The notes beneath the pieces are model-generated. The model searched no databases. It saw only the letters and a program-made list of their open reading frames with translations, and was not told the origin of the DNA. A stretch of DNA of 42,703 bases from contig CAVZSH010000002.1 in assembly GCA_963777915.1 (NCBI GenBank), positions 1 to 42,703 on the forward strand, in the 5' to 3' direction. The position numbers were made by a program, and so were the translations under genes. The DNA is from CAVUPF01 sp963777915 (lineage in GTDB: Bacteria > Actinomycetota > Thermoleophilia > Solirubrobacterales > 70-9). Positions 1-7,946 of the stretch are shown piece after piece. Position 1 is the stretch's first letter, and every line of letters begins with the position of its first letter.

Positions 1-2395
1 GGTTCAGCCCGGACTGCAGGGGGGCGGCTTCGTGGTAACCGGCGGCCAGGTTTTCCTGCAGGGAGCCAGCGCCGCCGCCGATCCGCGATATGCCCCCTAC
101 CAACGCGGCAGACCCGGTGGCCAGGCGGCCCAGGCCGCTGTCCAGGGAAGAGGAGGCGGTGGCGAGTTCGCCAGAGCCGTGAACGAGTTCGTTGTCGCCA
201 TGTTGGATTTTCCTCATGCCTTTGAGGAGTTTCACCGCCCCCGTCTTAAGTTCCTTGAGGTGGTTGATTTCGGATTCCAGATAGCGCCTGACTTCTTCGG
301 TTTCTGAGAGGTCGACGGCCAGGCGTTTCTGCAGTTCGGTCAGTTCGGTCGGCAGGCCGGCGTAGCCCGGCGCATAGGGCTGGCCGCTGACCGGGTCGGT
401 GCCGCTGACCGCCGCGGAGGCCGTTCGGACCGCTTCCAGCGCCGCCCCGTAGTGGGAATCTGACTTGCCCACGGTCATCTGGTCAAGCTGCTGCAGGGCG
501 GTGCTCAGCTGTTCGTCGGCAACCTTGGCGGGCGCGATCAGTTCGGGGAGCTTGTTGTGGGAGTCCGCTCTGAGCGACTGTTCCGTCTTGCGCGAACGAG
601 GCAGGGCGTTTGCTCGCAACTGACTATGCACGGTTTCGATACCAGACTTAAGCTGCAACACGCCGAGCGTGGCTTCCTGCTGAGCGTTTGCAAGTTTCCG
701 TGCGCCCTTTTCCAATTCGTCGAGCGCGGTGACTGCCCGCTGGCTGCCGGCACTGGCCTTCGCGAGGCCGTTCGAGATCGCCAGCGCCCCACTGGCGGCC
801 CGGTCGGACCCTTCGGAGAGCAGGCCGGCCCCCGAGCTCGCCTGCGAGATCCCTTCGCGTAGCTCAGAGACGCCACCCGCGGCGACGTTCAGCTTGCGAC
901 CGAGCTTGCCGAGTTCTCCGGCCGGCCCTGTGTTGCCCCCTGCAAGCAGGCCGTTCCCAGTTTCGCGCAGCGGCGCGACTTTACGTGCGACCTTCCCTGG
1001 GCCGATCACCGCCTGCACGCCCGGCAGATCGGCGAAGCGGCGCTGCCAGCGATCCAGAGTGGCGAGGCGGGCGGGTTCGGTGATCGGTCCGTGGGTTGTG
1101 GTGGCGATGATCTGAAACGGTGCGTCCCAGCCGGGGCCGATCACGTGGTTGATCAGTTCGGCGTCCTTGCGGGCAGGGTCGCCCTTGGAGAGCTGTTCGG
1201 GGCTGGGCGGCCCGGTCTTCAGGGCGATCGCCGGGGCGGCGAACAGCAAGACGACGGCGCCGATCAGGGCGGCGACCGGAGCCGGACGCCGCATCGCGGC
1301 GCGGACGAAGACCATCAGCCGCGATTGCCCGGTCGGTTCGGGTCCGATGCGCCAGCGGTCGAGATTGGAGCCGATCAGGGTCAACAACGCCGGGCCGACC
1401 ACCGTCGCGACGAGAACGCTGAGCGCCGCGACCATCGCCACCGTCCCCGCCAGCGCCGCGAGCAGGGCGCCGGGGACGAGGAAGAGGGCGACGACCATCG
1501 AGATCAGCAGCGTGCTGCCGGCGAACACACACGTTCGTCCGGCCGTTCGCCGGGTCGCCCAGGCGGCGTCTATGGGCGTGGCGCCGGCGGCGAGTTCCTC
1601 GCGAAAGCGCGAGACCATCAGCAGCGAGTAGTCGACGCCGAGCGCTAAGCCCATCATCGTCGTGACGGTGAGGGCAAAGGCGTCGATGCCAAGATAGGAG
1701 GTGAGCAGATAGAGGATGCCGCGCGAGGCGAACACGGTGATCGCCCCGAATCCGAGTGGGATGGCGGCGGCGACCGGCGAGCGGAAGACGAGCAGGAGGA
1801 CGAGCAGGAGGATCGGTATCGCGATCAGCTCGCCGTGCTCACTGGCCGAGATCGACTCGGTCTGAAGCGCTCGTGAGATGCTCGCGAAGCCCGACTGGGT
1901 CGCCCGCACCGGCGGGTGGATTTCTTCTTCGAGGATGCGGTTGAGCTTGGGGACGGTTTCGTTTACTGCCTGGTCGATGTCGACGTGGAAGTCGACCAGG
2001 ATCAGGGCCTTATCGGGGCTGGGACGCAGGCGCGCCACGGAGCCGTGATCCCAGGGTGAGAGCGTGGTGACCTTGGGGTCGCGGCGCAGGGCGCGGATCA
2101 GCGCCGGGCCTTGTTCGTTGAGGGCGCCCGCCGGTCCGCGCAGCAAGATCGCGAAGGGGGCCGAGTTGCCGAAGCTGCTGGTCAACATTTCGTTGGCCTT
2201 TGAAGACGGCGTCCCGGGAATATCGAGCGAGGTGGGCTGCAGTCGTGAGTTGACCCCGAGCCCAATCACCCCGAGCACTGCGAGCACGACGAAGGCCACC
2301 GCGAGCACGCGCCGCGGGTAGCGCAGCAGCAGCGGATAGCGGGCGCTCTCGTCGCTGCGCGCCGCGCCGCCTCGGCCCCTGCTCCTCCTCCTCAT
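1..2395 (-). CDS. MMPL/RND-family membrane exporter (3' end outside the window)
   Basis: The reading frame is open from the ATG at 2395 to the left window edge, giving 798 residues without a stop, so the C-terminus is missing. The first membrane segment lies near residues 30-50, followed by an extracytoplasmic domain. A cluster of membrane helices then carries the MMPL hallmark GVDYSLLMVSRFREE, and a second exporter repeat begins. From about residue 500 the second extracytoplasmic loop is very long and rich in small-residue and leucine heptads (for example LLSEGSDRAASGALAISNGL). This resembles the helical region of YhgE/Pip-type proteins. MMPL proteins move lipids or hydrophobic compounds across the inner membrane using the proton gradient; the substrate here is unknown. 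An in-frame TGA lies shortly upstream, so the start must be the ATG or the GTG two codons before it. No strong ribosome binding site is visible. Confidence 0.88.
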   Translation of the reverse strand, partial: MRRRSRGRGGAARSDESARYPLLLRYPRRVLAVAFVVLAVLGVIGLGVNSRLQPTSLDIPGTPSSKANEMLTSSFGNSAPFAILLRGPAGALNEQGPALIRALRRDPKVTTLSPWDHGSVARLRPSPDKALILVDFHVDIDQAVNETVPKLNRILEEEIHPPVRATQSGFASISRALQTESISASEHGELIAIPILLLVLLLVFRSPVAAAIPLGFGAITVFASRGILYLLTSYLGIDAFALTVTTMMGLALGVDYSLLMVSRFREELAAGATPIDAAWATRRTAGRTCVFAGSTLLISMVVALFLVPGALLAALAGTVAMVAALSVLVATVVGPALLTLIGSNLDRWRIGPEPTGQSRLMVFVRAAMRRPAPVAALIGAVVLLFAAPAIALKTGPPSPEQLSKGDPARKDAELINHVIGPGWDAPFQIIATTTHGPITEPARLATLDRWQRRFADLPGVQAVIGPGKVARKVAPLRETGNGLLAGGNTGPAGELGKLGRKLNVAAGGVSELREGISQASSGAGLLSEGSDRAASGALAISNGLAKASAGSQRAVTALDELEKGARKLANAQQEATLGVLQLKSGIETVHSQLRANALPRSRKTEQSLRADSHNKLPELIAPAKVADEQLSTALQQLDQMTVGKSDSHYGAALEAVRTASAAVSGTDPVSGQPYAPGYAGLPTELTELQKRLAVDLSETEEVRRYLESEINHLKELKTGAVKLLKGMRKIQHGDNELVHGSGELATASSSLDSGLGRLATGSAALVGGISRIGGGAGSLQENLAAGYHEAAPLQSGLN

Positions 2396-2758
2396 AGGCA
2401 CATTCGGTAGTTTGGCGATTCAGGGAGCGGGAGGGGCGAACATATGCGGAAGACTTTGTTAAGGGCGCCTTTTTTTGCAGGCGCTCTCGTTGTCGTGGGT
2501 CTCGGCGCTACGTAGGCGCTGCGCTTGGAGGTAGGCAAGCGGACTGTTGCCGCAGGAGGTTCTTGTTCGACACGCACGACGCGGTGGCTGAGCGTCGGTA
2601 TGGACCTCAGGGACATAGTCGTCTAGTTCCGCGGGCAAGCGCCGGTTCCGCCTTCATGCCAAACGCGATCTTCAATTGACCGTGGGAGGGCCACAGAGGC
2701 CGGACCTGGAGATGCAAGGGAAGACCCCCCGCTGTCACCACGAGCCACCCGGGCAACA
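2396..2758. other. Gene-free stretch upstream of the exporter
   Basis: No convincing gene was found. A 74-codon minus-strand frame (2392-2616) overlaps the exporter start by ATGA but has unconvincing, low-complexity composition. Apart from the hairpin at 2462-2487 nothing specific is recognised. The exporter promoter is presumably in here. Confidence 0.4.
2462..2487. other. Inverted repeat with T-rich loop
   Basis: A 9-bp stem (AGGGCGCCT with AGGCGCTCT, one G-T pair) encloses the 8-base loop TTTTTTGC. It lies about 70 bp upstream of the exporter start. The T run is in the loop rather than after the stem, so it is not a classic terminator. Its role is unknown; it may be a leader structure or the end of a lost transcript. 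Confidence 0.35.
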
Positions 2759-2848
2759 GCTTTCAAGACGAGCGAGATCACCTCGGTAGACGGCACCTTC
2801 CTGGCGGGAACTGTGTTCGAGAACTGTACGGCCAAATTAGGCGTATGA
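2759..2848 (+). pseudogene. C-terminal relic of a paralogue of the downstream secreted protein
   Basis: A 29-codon stretch ends in a TGA that overlaps the start of the next gene (ATGA). It reads ...SVDGTFLAGTVFENCTAK.... The same spacing of S, DGT, G, V, E, C, A and a basic residue closes the intact neighbour (SFADGTIMSGAVAEPCSAR). Upstream in this frame the sequence no longer looks like protein. I infer an old tandem duplication whose first copy has decayed to its tail. Chance resemblance is possible because the match is short. Confidence 0.42.
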
Positions 2849-3633
2849 AGCCTGACGATAATCTGGGTCACGGGAACTTGAAGCGATATCTGACATTGGC
2901 GCTATTTGCGGTGGCCGGCCTGCTGCTCGTCGGGAGCGCTGGTGCGGCCGTAATCAAGGTTGGCGATCTGGTGCTGCGAGCCGACGGCGGCTTCGAGCCG
3001 AAGGTGCTGCCACGTCGGGCCTTCGCTCCGATCAGGTTCCAAGGGTACGTCGACATCGAAGCCGAGGGCGGCGGGGTGCCAGCGGCACTTCAGCAAGCGG
3101 TGCTCGAATTCGACCGTGACGGGCGACTGAGCACGCGCGGGCTGCCGACCTGCTCGGTGGGTCAGATCGACGAAGCAACGCCGCAGGAAGCGCGGGCTGT
3201 CTGCAAGGACTCGATCGTCGGCACGGGGCATGTCGCCGCGACGATCGCCTTGCCGGGGCAGGCGCCGATACTTGCCACCTCGCTGCTGACTCTGTTCAAC
3301 GGCCTGCCCCAAAACGGCGACCCTACCGTCATCCTTCACGCCCGCACCACCGTCCCGGTCGCCCAGACCTTCGCCGTGGTCGTGCCGATCGAACCCCGGA
3401 CCGGCGCCTTCAGCTACCGCGCGACTATCAACGTCCCGCCGATCGCAGGCGGATACGGAGCGCTGACCCATATCGACGCGAAGATAGGCCGGCTCTACAG
3501 CGTCGGGAAGCGAAAGCTCAGCTACGTCTCGGCCCGCTGCTCGCGCGGCATCCTCCAGACCCAGGGCCGCTTCAGCTTCGCCGACGGCACCATAATGAGC
3601 GGCGCCGTCGCGGAGCCCTGCAGCGCCCGATAA
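2845..3633 (+). CDS. Secreted or membrane-anchored hypothetical protein
   Basis: 262 residues of unrecognised function. A hydrophobic N-terminal segment (about residues 13-33, ending GSAGAA) looks like a signal peptide or anchor. The mature part is mostly short beta-prone segments with no catalytic motif I can name. Three Cys residues are visible (CSVGQ, CKDS, CSRG) plus one in the closing motif EPCSAR, so disulfides in an extracytoplasmic domain are plausible. The conserved-looking tail FADGTIMSGAV recurs in the degraded frame just upstream, suggesting a family that duplicates in tandem. The ATG start overlaps the TGA of that relic. tRNA-Lys follows 29 bp downstream on the same strand. Confidence 0.7.
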   Translation: MKPDDNLGHGNLKRYLTLALFAVAGLLLVGSAGAAVIKVGDLVLRADGGFEPKVLPRRAFAPIRFQGYVDIEAEGGGVPAALQQAVLEFDRDGRLSTRGLPTCSVGQIDEATPQEARAVCKDSIVGTGHVAATIALPGQAPILATSLLTLFNGLPQNGDPTVILHARTTVPVAQTFAVVVPIEPRTGAFSYRATINVPPIAGGYGALTHIDAKIGRLYSVGKRKLSYVSARCSRGILQTQGRFSFADGTIMSGAVAEPCSAR

Positions 3634-3647
3634 CGACCACGGCTTCC

Positions 3648-3653
3648 TATACT
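3648..3653 (+). promoter_or_regulatory. -10 box (TATACT) for tRNA-Lys
   Basis: TATACT lies 9 bp before the first tRNA base, as expected for a tRNA promoter with a very short leader. No clear -35 element is seen 16-18 bp upstream. The identical hexamer at the same distance precedes rpmH. Confidence 0.4.
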
Positions 3654-3662
3654 TGCCCGCCC

Positions 3663-3735
3663 GGGCCGTTAGCTCAACCGGTAGAGCAGGAGACTCTTAA
3701 TCTCAAGGTTGAAGGTTCGAGTCCTTCACGGCCCA
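3663..3735 (+). tRNA. tRNA-Lys (CTT)
   Basis: The cloverleaf is complete. The acceptor stem is GGGCCGT with ACGGCCC, the D-stem GCTC with GAGC, the anticodon loop CTCTTAA gives anticodon CTT (reads AAG), and the T-arm is GAAGG-TTCGAGT-CCTTC. The discriminator is A and CCA is not encoded. The outermost anticodon-stem pair is a G-A mismatch, a minor oddity. Confidence 0.96.
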
Positions 3736-3782
3736 CTCTGCGGATCACTCGCAATGATGTAAGTGGGCCTCACGAATGTCGC

Positions 3783-4074
3783 CTATGTGAGGATGCTTCG
3801 CAAAGCCGCCGGAGTCGACCCCGTCTCGCTGCGGATGACTCGGCAAAGGTGACTCTGGTCAGAGAAGCCGAGGTCGGCGGCTAGCCACGCCAGGTCGCGC
3901 TCGCCACCCGCTCCAGCGCGCTGCTGACGCGCAGGCGTATCCGATGGTGGGAGATCGTGTGGCCCGTGGCCGTGCGTAACACCGCTGGAGCCCGAGACGA
4001 CGTTCGGCGGCGAATAGCCGGCAAGGGCGGCTCTTCGGCCTGGTCCGGGTACTGACAGGTTCGGCTGATCTCAA
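3783..4074 (-). pseudogene. Decayed AraC-family transcription regulator (C-terminal HTH)
   Basis: Two overlapping minus-strand frames together spell the double helix-turn-helix domain of AraC/XylS regulators. One frame gives TATGHTISHHRIRLRVSSAL followed by ERVAS. The next frame continues it with GERDLAWLAADLGFSDQSHL and then CRVIRSETGSTPAALRSILT, ending in TAG at 3783-3785. The switch between frames lies near 3897-3908 and implies a one- or two-base indel. Sequence further upstream matches the first helix only loosely, and no N-terminal sensor domain remains, so the 5' limit given is approximate. Active regulators of this family are about 250-300 residues. A sequencing error could account for the frameshift but not for the missing N-terminus. 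Confidence 0.68.
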
Positions 4075-4091
4075 TGCCGCTGCAACGCAGC

Positions 4092-4118
4092 CCCGGGAGC
4101 TCCTTCACAGCTCCCGGG
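4092..4118 (-). terminator. Strong GC hairpin downstream of the secreted propeller-like gene
   Basis: A perfect 10-bp stem (CCCGGGAGCT with AGCTCCCGGG) encloses a 7-base loop, about 46 bp past the stop of the minus-strand gene ending at 4165. It has no T tract, as is common for hairpin terminators in high-GC actinobacteria. Confidence 0.5.
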
Positions 4119-4164
4119 AACCCGTCCCACTGCCCGGGCCCCGGCGAAGCCGATGCGGCGGTTA

Positions 4165-5847
4165 TCAGTGCCCGCCGCCGGGCCGCGCCGATGTCCCCGG
4201 CGTGAAGGAGACCCCACGCAGGACTTCGCCGAAGCCCGCAGACCGCACCGTCCTAAAGCTCTCAGAGGCCGGTAGAGAGCTGGCGCCGAGCGCATCGGTG
4301 ATTGCGACGACTTTGTTGGGGTCCGCGCCCTGGTCGCCGTTTCCGCTCACCGTGGAGGTCGTGGCCCAGATCGTGGCCGTCCCGTCCCTGTCTACACGGC
4401 CGGTGATGTTGCGCAGGCCGTCGGTGGCGGGCGCCCAAGGGAGGCCGGTGAGAGGGTTCTCACCGCTCGGGTAGCCGGGCACGGTGTAGGGCTGGCCTAG
4501 GTTCAGGCCCGACTGCAGGGTGTAGGCCAGCTTCCAGGTTTCTCCGTTGAAGACCCACTTCTGAAGGCCCGCCGTGGTCTGAGCTGCGGCATTGGTGTAG
4601 GTCCCCGTCGCGCTTGAGTAACTTTCTTCGCCGTTACCCTCGTCGGCGACGTAGAGCGTGTCGGGGTTCGCGAACCAGATCCCGAACGGGAAGGCGGACT
4701 TCGACTTGAGCGCGGTCGGGAAGCCCTTGAGGATGCACATGTTGTTGGGCTGCAGGCCGCTTGTCTGCAGGAGTGACGGTTCGTAGGCAAGCGGTGATCT
4801 CGGCAGCGGTGCGTTCGGGGCTGGGAGGCCGACGCCACTGGGGCAGGCATGGCCTGTCGTGTCGACGAAATAGACGGTGTTGACGCCGTTGCTTCCGCTG
4901 CCCTTCGTGTAGTAGAGCACGTGATTAAAGATCGTCATCCCGCGGAAGTTCGTGTCCTTGCCGATTTTGTCGGCTTTATCTCCTAGCTGTGTGATGTTGA
5001 AGCTTCCGAGCGGGGTTGGCGGACCGGGGCTTTGGGCGGCCTCGGGCTCGAATTGGGGGTCGAGGATTTGGGCACCCGCGCCGACGATGATGCCGTTGGG
5101 CTGTGGGTTTGCGCCGTTGCCGGCGTTACCGGCCGTGTAGAGCACCTCTTCCCCGTCTTCGCGGTTGAGGATCGCAGCCCGGCCGTTATTGCCGCTGTAG
5201 GCGTTCGTCTCGGTGAAGTGGAACCTGCCGCGACGGTTGACCTGCGCCACGACGCGATAGTAGGCCCCCGGAACGGGGTTGGTCGGATCGATCACGCCCG
5301 GGGTGTTGGCGTTGGAGACGTCCACCGTGTCGGTCGGCGCGAGGTAGCCCATGAAGGTCACGTCCCGCCCGTCGGTAGAGAGATTGAGCGCAAGCTCGGA
5401 CTTCGATGAGAAGCTGGTGACCATCTGGTCCTGGGTGGGCGAGACGCCGCGCTCGGAGCTGTTCGGCACCTCCAGGGAGTTGACGAAGGAGCCGGATGGC
5501 GTCAGCTGGTCGAGGAAGATCTTCGAGGTGATGCCGAAGCTTTCGTCGGCAAAGTCGTTGTCCCACACATAGGGGTAGACGCCGTCAGTCGTCGCCGTCG
5601 CGCATTCGCTGACACAACCCGGCGGCAGCGGCTCGCCAACCTGTACGTTGGCCGGGTTGTTGTCATAGACGCTGCGGCTGACCAAGAGGTTCCCGGGCTC
5701 GAAGCTAAACCCGCCCCGATGCTCGAATCGGGGCCTCTCGCCGAAGCTGAAGCTGTGCCCGTGACCTGGACTGGCGCTAGCCCCAGAGCCGATCGCCAAG
5801 CCGAAAGCCATCACCGCGAGCCCACCGAACAGCCGCATCGCCCTCAT
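4165..5847 (-). CDS. Large secreted protein, probable beta-propeller-like fold
   Basis: 560 residues with a clear N-terminal signal peptide (hydrophobic residues 7-24, then ASASPGHGHS). The mature part contains repeated beta-strand-like segments typical of propeller proteins, such as PDTLYVADEGNGE, GLQKWVFNGETWKL and GTATIWATTSTVSG. It is rich in Asn, Gly, Ser and Thr and has few Lys, consistent with an exported protein. I do not recognise an enzyme active site. The start is well supported by GGAGG five bases before the ATG. The gene stands alone: a hairpin follows its stop, and upstream lies the 11-bp triple repeat at 5909-5941, so expression is probably controlled by an activator. It may bind a ligand or surface; the function is unknown. 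Confidence 0.8.
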   Translation of the reverse strand: MRAMRLFGGLAVMAFGLAIGSGASASPGHGHSFSFGERPRFEHRGGFSFEPGNLLVSRSVYDNNPANVQVGEPLPPGCVSECATATTDGVYPYVWDNDFADESFGITSKIFLDQLTPSGSFVNSLEVPNSSERGVSPTQDQMVTSFSSKSELALNLSTDGRDVTFMGYLAPTDTVDVSNANTPGVIDPTNPVPGAYYRVVAQVNRRGRFHFTETNAYSGNNGRAAILNREDGEEVLYTAGNAGNGANPQPNGIIVGAGAQILDPQFEPEAAQSPGPPTPLGSFNITQLGDKADKIGKDTNFRGMTIFNHVLYYTKGSGSNGVNTVYFVDTTGHACPSGVGLPAPNAPLPRSPLAYEPSLLQTSGLQPNNMCILKGFPTALKSKSAFPFGIWFANPDTLYVADEGNGEESYSSATGTYTNAAAQTTAGLQKWVFNGETWKLAYTLQSGLNLGQPYTVPGYPSGENPLTGLPWAPATDGLRNITGRVDRDGTATIWATTSTVSGNGDQGADPNKVVAITDALGASSLPASESFRTVRSAGFGEVLRGVSFTPGTSARPGGGH

Positions 5848-5908
5848 AGGTTCCTCCGAGTCGCCGATTGATCTTTCGGTGACCCTTTAGGAGCACGAGT
5901 CGCGGTGT

Positions 5909-5941
5909 GTTACCAGCTGGTTCCCAGCCCGTTTCCAGTTG
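5909..5941 (-). promoter_or_regulatory. Three tandem 11-bp direct repeats (GTTnCCAGnnn), probable activator site
   Basis: Read on the plus strand the three consecutive units are GTTACCAGCTG, GTTCCCAGCCC and GTTTCCAGTTG. All seven bases of GTT and CCAG are identical in each unit. In the direction of the gene at 5847 they read as CTGGnAAC blocks, one per 11 bp, starting about 60 bp upstream of its ATG. Repeats of 11 bp on one helix face are known for PhoB/PhoP-type and SARP (OmpR-fold) regulators. Which regulator binds is unknown. Confidence 0.55.
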
Positions 5942-5970
5942 GTGAAGACGGATCGTCCCGTCCCCGGCGT

Positions 5971-6774
5971 CTAAGGAAGCGCGGATTCTTCACCCGAGAG
6001 CCCACCGAGCGGGTTTTTGAGCGCTTCTTTGCCTTTGCCCTTCGATTCCTTGGCCTCTGCCTTCACCTGCTTTTGGAATGCCTTCGCGCGCTTGCGGACT
6101 TCGCCGAGCTGTGTTTCGAGCTGCTTCTTTTGGGCCTTGGAGGTGGCGAGCGATTGGGCCTGCTTGAGGTCCTTGTCCCCGCCGGCGAAGTCGAAGGCGA
6201 AGTACTTGAACTCGGCAAGGGTGCTGACCGAGCCGAGGCTTGGATGGGCGTCGGCGACGATCTGCTGGGCATTGGCGGCCGCCTTCAGGTTTACCTCGGC
6301 TTCGGGGCCGGTGGTCGAAGTCTGGGCCAGGCTGAAGAGGGCGCTGGCGATCAGCTGAGCACCGGAGGAACTGGGGTTGTTGCCGGCTTGCTTCAGGTAG
6401 CGGCTCCAGGCTTCACTGGCTTTTTCGAGCTGGGTTCGCGCCGCCGGACTGACCTTCGGCTGCCCGGTCGTCGGGTTGACTTCGGTCTGCGCGTTGGCGG
6501 CGCTGACCCGGGTACGGCTGAGCGAGAGCAGAAGGCTCGGGTCTTCGGGGCTCTTTCTCAGCTTCCGTTCGATCCCGACCGCCTGTTCTTCGAGCAGGCC
6601 GCCGGCGTTGCTGGTCGAGGTGCTGGCGCCGAACAGGCTGCCGATGTTGGGGCCGACGACCAGGAAGAGGCTGGCACCCATCAGCAGGGCTAGAAGCGCA
6701 TAGACGACCCGGACGACGTGTTTGCGCCGCCCTCGGATATCGAAGACCATCCTCCGCTCGCCGCTCGCTGCCAT
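5971..6774 (-). CDS. Membrane-anchored helical-repeat (TPR-like) protein, downstream of tatC
   Basis: About 267 residues. After a basic N-terminus (FDIRGRRKHVVR) there is one transmembrane segment (VVYALLALLMGASLFLVVG). An extracytoplasmic part follows with TPR-like helices (EDPSLLLSLSRTRV, AWSRYLKQAG) and a Lys/Glu-rich coiled tail. It starts 7 bases past the tatC stop and is clearly co-transcribed with tatC. Start choice is uncertain. The ATG at 6774 has AGGAG 13 bases upstream; a longer TTG start at 6810 would overlap tatC; an ATG at 6750 sits directly against GGAGG. Its steady position after tatC suggests an envelope role, but no enzymatic motif is present. Confidence 0.75.
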   Translation of the reverse strand: MAASGERRMVFDIRGRRKHVVRVVYALLALLMGASLFLVVGPNIGSLFGASTSTSNAGGLLEEQAVGIERKLRKSPEDPSLLLSLSRTRVSAANAQTEVNPTTGQPKVSPAARTQLEKASEAWSRYLKQAGNNPSSSGAQLIASALFSLAQTSTTGPEAEVNLKAAANAQQIVADAHPSLGSVSTLAEFKYFAFDFAGGDKDLKQAQSLATSKAQKKQLETQLGEVRKRAKAFQKQVKAEAKESKGKGKEALKNPLGGLSGEESALP

Positions 6775-6781
6775 CGGCTGA

Positions 6782-7555
6782 CTACCGCTCCTGAGTTGAG
6801 GGTTCTGCAATGCCTCCGGCCTTACCCGGCCGGCCGAAGGCCCGGGCGAGCAAGATACTCAACTCATAGAGCACGAGGAGCGGCACCATCTCGAGAAGCA
6901 TCGAGATCGGGTCGACGCCGGGCAGGGCCGCAGCGATGATCGAGATGATCAGATACGCGTAGCGGCGGTTGGAGCTGAGCTGCTCGACCTTGACGATGCC
7001 GAGCCGGGTCACGGCGACGATCGCCAGCGGCAGCTCGAAGACGATCCCGCAGGCCAGCATCGTCATCGAGAAGAAACTGTAGTAGTCGCTGGCGCGGACC
7101 TGGACGTTGAACTGACTGCTGTTGAAGCCGAGCAGGAACTGGACCGCGGCCGGCATCACGGCAAAGTAGGCAAAAGCGACGCCAATCAGGAAGAGAACCG
7201 GGGCGAGCACGAGGATCGGCACGATGACCCGGCGCTCGGCGACGCTGAAGGCGGGTAGGACGTAGGCGTAGAGCTCGTAGAGGACGAAGGGGAGCGAGAG
7301 GACGATCGCACCGTAGGCGGCGACGGTGAGGGTCGTCGTGAACGGCTCTGTCACGCCGAAGGTGAGGAGCTTCTTGTGATCGGAGGGAAGCGGCCCCGAG
7401 GCGATCTGCAACAGCAGGTGGTTCTGCCAGAAGCAGAGAGCCAGGGCTACGCCGAAGATCGCCAATGAGACGACGATGCGGCTGCGAAGCTCGTCGAGGT
7501 GCTCGACCAGGGTAAGGCGATCCTCGTGGGAGACCGCCTTGACGCGGCGCGGCAT
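6782..7555 (-). CDS. tatC: Sec-independent (Tat) translocase subunit TatC
   Basis: 257 residues, the usual TatC length, with six predicted membrane helices. The N-terminal signature LVEHLDELRSRI is the conserved substrate-recognition region that binds twin-arginine signals. Other family features are the motif around ELYAYVLPAFSVAERR and a helix near FAYFAVMPAAVQFLLGF. TatC forms the receptor of the twin-arginine pathway with TatA. A client is encoded in this window: the Rieske protein QcrA carries TRRRAF before its membrane anchor. tatA ends 14 bases upstream on the same strand, so the two form an operon with the anchored protein that follows. Confidence 0.97.
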   Translation of the reverse strand: MPRRVKAVSHEDRLTLVEHLDELRSRIVVSLAIFGVALALCFWQNHLLLQIASGPLPSDHKKLLTFGVTEPFTTTLTVAAYGAIVLSLPFVLYELYAYVLPAFSVAERRVIVPILVLAPVLFLIGVAFAYFAVMPAAVQFLLGFNSSQFNVQVRASDYYSFFSMTMLACGIVFELPLAIVAVTRLGIVKVEQLSSNRRYAYLIISIIAAALPGVDPISMLLEMVPLLVLYELSILLARAFGRPGKAGGIAEPSTQER

Positions 7556-7569
7556 CCCGGTCGGCCCTC

Positions 7570-7809
7570 TCAGGCCCGTTTGTCGGAGACGACATCGCGC
7601 TCGGGCTGGCCCTCCGCGGTGCCCGGACTCTCCAGCCGCTTGGCCTCGGCCTCGCCCTCTTCGGGCTTCTCGCCGCTGAGCGAGCCGCGGAACTCGCGGA
7701 TGCCGCGGCCGAGGCTGCTGCCTAGCTCGGGAAGTCGCTTTGGGCCGAAGACCACCAAAGCGATGATCAAGACGACGAGGACCTCCAGAGGTCCGATGTT
7801 TCCGAGCAT
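7570..7809 (-). CDS. tatA: Twin-arginine translocase protein TatA/TatE family
   Basis: 79 residues beginning MLGNIGPLEVLVVLIIALVV, a single N-terminal membrane helix. The hallmark FGPKRLPELGSSLGRGIREF follows as the amphipathic helix, then an acidic tail. TatA oligomers form the protein-conducting element recruited by TatC. The reading frame extends further upstream, but that part is arginine-rich nonsense antisense to the zinc-ribbon gene, so the ATG at 7809 is the real start. Confidence 0.95.
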   Translation of the reverse strand: MLGNIGPLEVLVVLIIALVVFGPKRLPELGSSLGRGIREFRGSLSGEKPEEGEAEAKRLESPGTAEGQPERDVVSDKRA

Positions 7810-7946
7810 CGATCCATGGTAACGGGGCGCCGCTGCGCTTGGATCAGCGTTTGCGGGGCTTCGGCCTACCTGGTAGTTGGGTTTTGTCGAAAAGCTGCGG
7901 AAAAGTGCGGATCGAGTGTCCCTCTGCGGGGTTCGATGGTGCAGGG

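Noticed and set aside
2392..2616. 74-codon minus-strand frame ending in ATGA overlap with the exporter start
   Set aside because: Composition is Pro/Arg/Thr-rich without pattern and there is no ribosome binding site; the overlap is likely chance.
4915..4930. CACGTG with flanks AGAG and ATTAAAG as a parS candidate
   Set aside because: Only the central six bases match; the GTT/AAC arms are missing.
5947..5962. GACGG/CCGTC hairpin after the TPR-like gene as a terminator
   Set aside because: Only a 5-bp stem with no T tract; too weak to call.
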